Source: Bryobacterales bacterium
GTDB lineage: Bacteria; Acidobacteriota; Terriglobia; Bryobacterales; Bryobacteraceae
Direction: 5' to 3'
NCBI GenBank assembly: GCA_003166865.1
Contig: PMUP01000071.1
Location: 41,443-105,442 of the forward strand
DNA: 64,000 nt
Positions 61,587 through 64,000 of this stretch are shown here, piece after piece (positions within the stretch are counted from its first letter, which is position 1; each line of letters starts with the position of its first letter). The notes under the pieces are model-generated. The model saw only the letters and a program-made list of their open reading frames with translations, was not told where the DNA came from and ran no database searches. A program made the translations under genes and the position numbers.

Positions 61587-62987
61587 ATGGCCCTTCGTTT
61601 CTACAACACTCTCACCCAGCAGGTAGAGCCGTTTACACTGCTGGAAGGCAACACAGTGCGGATGTACACCTGCGGTCCGACGGTTTACAACTACGCTCAC
61701 ATCGGCAACTTCCGCACGTTCACGTTCGAGGACATTCTGCGGCGCTGGCTGCTCTATCGCGGATTCGAGCTCGATCACGTCATGAACATCACCGACGTGG
61801 ACGACAAGATCATCCGCAACGCCGTAGCCGAGCATAAGACTCTGGCCGAGTACACCGCGACCTACACCGAGGCCTTCCTCGAAGACACCGCGGCGCTGCG
61901 TCTGCAACGGCCGGAACGGATGGTGAAAGCCACCGAGCACATTCCGGAAATGGTGCGGGCAATCGAGCAGCTTGCCGAACGCGGCTTCACCTACCAAAGC
62001 GACGGATCAATTTATTACCGCATTGCGAAGTTCCCGGGTTACGGCAAACTCTCGCACAACGATTTCAGCGGCATCCGATCGGGCGCGCGAGTGGACGTGG
62101 ACGAATACGACAAAGCCAACGCCCGCGACTTCGTGCTGTGGAAGGCGCCCAAGGACGGCGAAATCTTTTGGGAAAGCGCGATCGGGCCGGGACGCCCCGG
62201 CTGGCACATCGAGTGCTCCGCCATGGCGATGAAGTATCTGGGCGAAACGCTGGATATTCACGCCGGCGGCGTGGATCTGATCTTTCCGCATCACGAGAAT
62301 GAAATCGCGCAGTCGGAGGCCATCACGTCGAAGCCCTTCGTGCGCTTCTGGCTGCATTCGGAATTCCTCAACGTCGAATCGCAGAAGATGTCCAAGTCGG
62401 CGGGCAATTTCTATACGCTGCGGGATCTGCAGCAGGAGGGCTATCAACCGGATGTGGTGCGGTATCTGCTGGCGTCGGTGCCCTACCGGAAGAAGCTCAA
62501 CTTCAGCGCCGACGGATTGAAGGCCGCGGCGACCGCGATCGACCGGCTGCGCAATTTCAAGCTGCGATTGGAAACCGACAAGTACCCCGAGGGCGCAAAC
62601 GAAAAGATCCTGGAGCGGACCCGCCTGGCCGTCCGCCAGTTCGAAGATAGCCTGGATGACGACCTGAACACCGCCGAGGCATTGGCCGCGCTGTTTGAAT
62701 TCGTGCGCGACGCCAACACCGCCATGGACGCCGGTGAGTTTCGGGCGGGGAATACGGCGCCGGCGCTCGATTTCCTGGATCGATTCGACCGCGTCTTCGA
62801 CGTGCTGCGACCGGCGCAAACCGAAGGCGGGCTGTCCGACGCGCGCGTGGAGGAGCTGATCCAAGAGCGCAACGCCGCCAAGAAGGCACGCAACTTCGCG
62901 CGGGCCGATCAGATCCGGCAGGAGCTGCTCGACGCCGGGATTATCTTGGAAGACACTAAAGAGGGCACGCGCTGGAAGAGGAAGTGA
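61587..62987 (+). CDS. cysS: Cysteinyl-tRNA synthetase
   Basis: A 466-residue class I synthetase charging tRNA-Cys. The zinc and HIGH region is MYTCGPTVYNYAHIGNFRT, with HIGN as in most CysRS. GWHIECSAMAMKYLG and FPHHENEIAQSEA give the remaining zinc ligands, KMSKSAGNF the ATP loop, and the C-terminal helical anticodon-binding part (NAAKKARNFARADQIRQEL) is complete. Starts 46 bases after the glycosyltransferase and is followed after 22 bases by a sulfur amino-acid gene. Confidence 0.96.
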   Translation: MALRFYNTLTQQVEPFTLLEGNTVRMYTCGPTVYNYAHIGNFRTFTFEDILRRWLLYRGFELDHVMNITDVDDKIIRNAVAEHKTLAEYTATYTEAFLEDTAALRLQRPERMVKATEHIPEMVRAIEQLAERGFTYQSDGSIYYRIAKFPGYGKLSHNDFSGIRSGARVDVDEYDKANARDFVLWKAPKDGEIFWESAIGPGRPGWHIECSAMAMKYLGETLDIHAGGVDLIFPHHENEIAQSEAITSKPFVRFWLHSEFLNVESQKMSKSAGNFYTLRDLQQEGYQPDVVRYLLASVPYRKKLNFSADGLKAAATAIDRLRNFKLRLETDKYPEGANEKILERTRLAVRQFEDSLDDDLNTAEALAALFEFVRDANTAMDAGEFRAGNTAPALDFLDRFDRVFDVLRPAQTEGGLSDARVEELIQERNAAKKARNFARADQIRQELLDAGIILEDTKEGTRWKRK

Positions 62988-63009
62988 GACGGCAGGCTGG
63001 ATGTGAATC

Positions 63010-64000
63010 ATGAAGATTGAAACCAAGGTGGTGCACGCGGGCGACCGGAAAAAGGATCCCGGCCGGCCCGGAGCTTTTGTTCCATCGTCGACGCCGATCT
63101 ACACGGCAACTACGTACCTCTACGAAAACACGGCCAAGCTCGACCGAGTGCTGGGCCTCGAAGAGCCGGGCTTCTGCTACGGCCGGTACGACAATCCGAC
63201 GCGCAGCGCGCTGGAAGAATTGATGACCGCGCTCGAAGCCGGACACAGCGCTCAGGTTTGCTCGTCGGGGATGATGGCGATCCATGTGTCGTTGCTGGCC
63301 GCGTTGACGGATCGGCGTAAGTCGGTGCTGGCGGCGAATGCGCTGTACGGCGCGACGACAACACTGCTGACTCAGGTGCTGGAGCCAATGGGAGTGTCTG
63401 TCGATTTCGTCGACATGTGCGATCTGGCGGCGGTGGAACGAAAGATCGCGGAATCCAAGCCCGGCTGCATCGTGATGGAGACCATCTCAAATCCGCTGCT
63501 GCGGGTGGCGGATTTGGATCGGATCGCGGAACTCGCGCGTGCGGCTGGCTCGGCACTGCTGGTGGACAACACTTTCGCAACGCCGCTGCTGATCCGGCCG
63601 CTCGAGCACGGCGCGAACTTTGCGGTTCACAGCTTGACGAAATTTTTGGCTGGGCATGGCGATGTTCTGGGCGGCGTGGTGGTCACCGATGAAGCGCACG
63701 CCGAGGTTATGAGAACGCTTTCGCGGACGATGGGTCCGGTGCTGGGACCTTTCGAAAGCTATTTGTCGATGCGCGGCATCAAAACCTTCGCGCTTCGCAT
63801 GGAGCGCCAATGCGCGAACGCTTGCCGCATCGCGAGTTGGCTCCAGTCCCATCCGCGGATAGCGCGGGTGCATTATCTGGCCGACCCGAATCATCCCGAC
63901 GCCGCCGTGATTCGCCGTCTTCTGCCCGAAGGGCTCTATGGCGCGCTGGTCCCGTTCGAAATCAAGGATGCCACCAAGGACGACGTGTTCCGCTTCATGG
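63010..64000 (+). CDS. PLP-dependent Cys/Met metabolism enzyme, 3' end cut by window
   Basis: The first 330 residues of a trans-sulfuration family enzyme (cystathionine gamma-synthase, gamma-lyase, or O-acyl-homoserine sulfhydrylase); the frame runs off the window. YGRYDNPTRSALEELMTALE, CSSGMMAIHVSLLAAL, LLVDNTFATPLLIRPLE and the PLP lysine in HSLTKFLAGHGDVLGG are all family features. The exact reaction cannot be assigned from motifs alone. It starts 22 bases after cysS, so sulfur amino acid supply and tRNA-Cys charging may be co-expressed. It is missing from the ORF track because it lacks a stop. Confidence 0.9.
   Translation, partial: MKIETKVVHAGDRKKDPGRPGAFVPSSTPIYTATTYLYENTAKLDRVLGLEEPGFCYGRYDNPTRSALEELMTALEAGHSAQVCSSGMMAIHVSLLAALTDRRKSVLAANALYGATTTLLTQVLEPMGVSVDFVDMCDLAAVERKIAESKPGCIVMETISNPLLRVADLDRIAELARAAGSALLVDNTFATPLLIRPLEHGANFAVHSLTKFLAGHGDVLGGVVVTDEAHAEVMRTLSRTMGPVLGPFESYLSMRGIKTFALRMERQCANACRIASWLQSHPRIARVHYLADPNHPDAAVIRRLLPEGLYGALVPFEIKDATKDDVFRFM

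Noticed and set aside
63010-63110. SAM or T-box riboswitch before the trans-sulfuration gene or cysS
   Set aside because: Only 22 and 46 bases lie before these genes, too short for such leaders.

Overview
This 64 kb window is a GC-rich chromosomal segment of a Gram-negative-type bacterium. The best guess is an Acidobacteriota member close to Bryobacterales/Solibacter. That is inference from gene content: a PadR regulator directly before a large ADOP-type macrolide-export-like permease, Tad pseudopilin genes with von Willebrand A domains, exported M20 and S10 peptidases, an Lhr-type giant helicase, and a complete tgt-yajC-secD-secF / tonB-exbB-exbD outer-membrane energising block. No rRNA operon, CRISPR array, phage or classical insertion sequence is visible.

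Layout. 0-9.7 kb: tRNA-Val(CAC), two uncharacterised genes, a large Lhr-like helicase with an unusual C-terminus, an apparently intact VapBC pair directly behind it, PriA and an orphan gene. 9.7-13.3 kb: rmuC, a prepilin peptidase, a glycosyltransferase, and a HigBA module whose toxin is internally deleted while the antitoxin is intact. 13.3-17.4 kb: arginine operon argF-argG-argH-argR with two ARG-box-like operators over its promoter, so ArgR probably represses its own operon. 17.4-18.8 kb: a LysR regulator and a small membrane protein. 18.9-26.2 kb: a diverged tandem duplication of a four-gene unit, with a BamE/SmpA-like exported protein convergent to TadE-TadE-TadG. 26.4-33.5 kb: HtrA protease and an M20-EamA-S10-M20 peptide-degradation operon. 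33.4-37.6 kb: a SEFIR/NB-ARC/TPR protein (a bacterial NLR-like, candidate antiphage gene) expressed behind an amidase, with a 50-bp direct repeat at its downstream edge. 37.8-40.9 kb: a PilZ-DnaJ fusion, MoxR and a divergent YchF-like protein. 40.8-47 kb: Lnt, SPOR, a stomatin-like protein, ADOP permease and PadR. 47.1-49.4 kb: STAS protein and the haem A/cytochrome oxidase assembly genes ctaB-sco-DUF420. 49.4-49.8 kb: a four-helix-bundle (S23) gene bounded by 35-bp inverted repeats, i.e. a small candidate mobile element. 49.8-59 kb: selD, TPR lipoprotein, the exbD/exbD/exbB/tonB operon, and secF-secD-yajC-tgt. 59-60 kb: two adjacent, independently decayed ParDE toxin-antitoxin modules. 60-64 kb: membrane glycosyltransferase, cysS and a truncated (window-edge) trans-sulfuration enzyme.

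Most promising observations: the inverted-repeat-flanked S23 gene, which resembles a 23S rRNA intervening sequence but lies between protein genes; the SEFIR-NB-ARC-TPR protein coupled to an amidase; the duplicated BamE-like/Tad unit; and the decay of three of four toxin-antitoxin loci. All functional statements come from reading the sequence and from family knowledge. No database search was possible.
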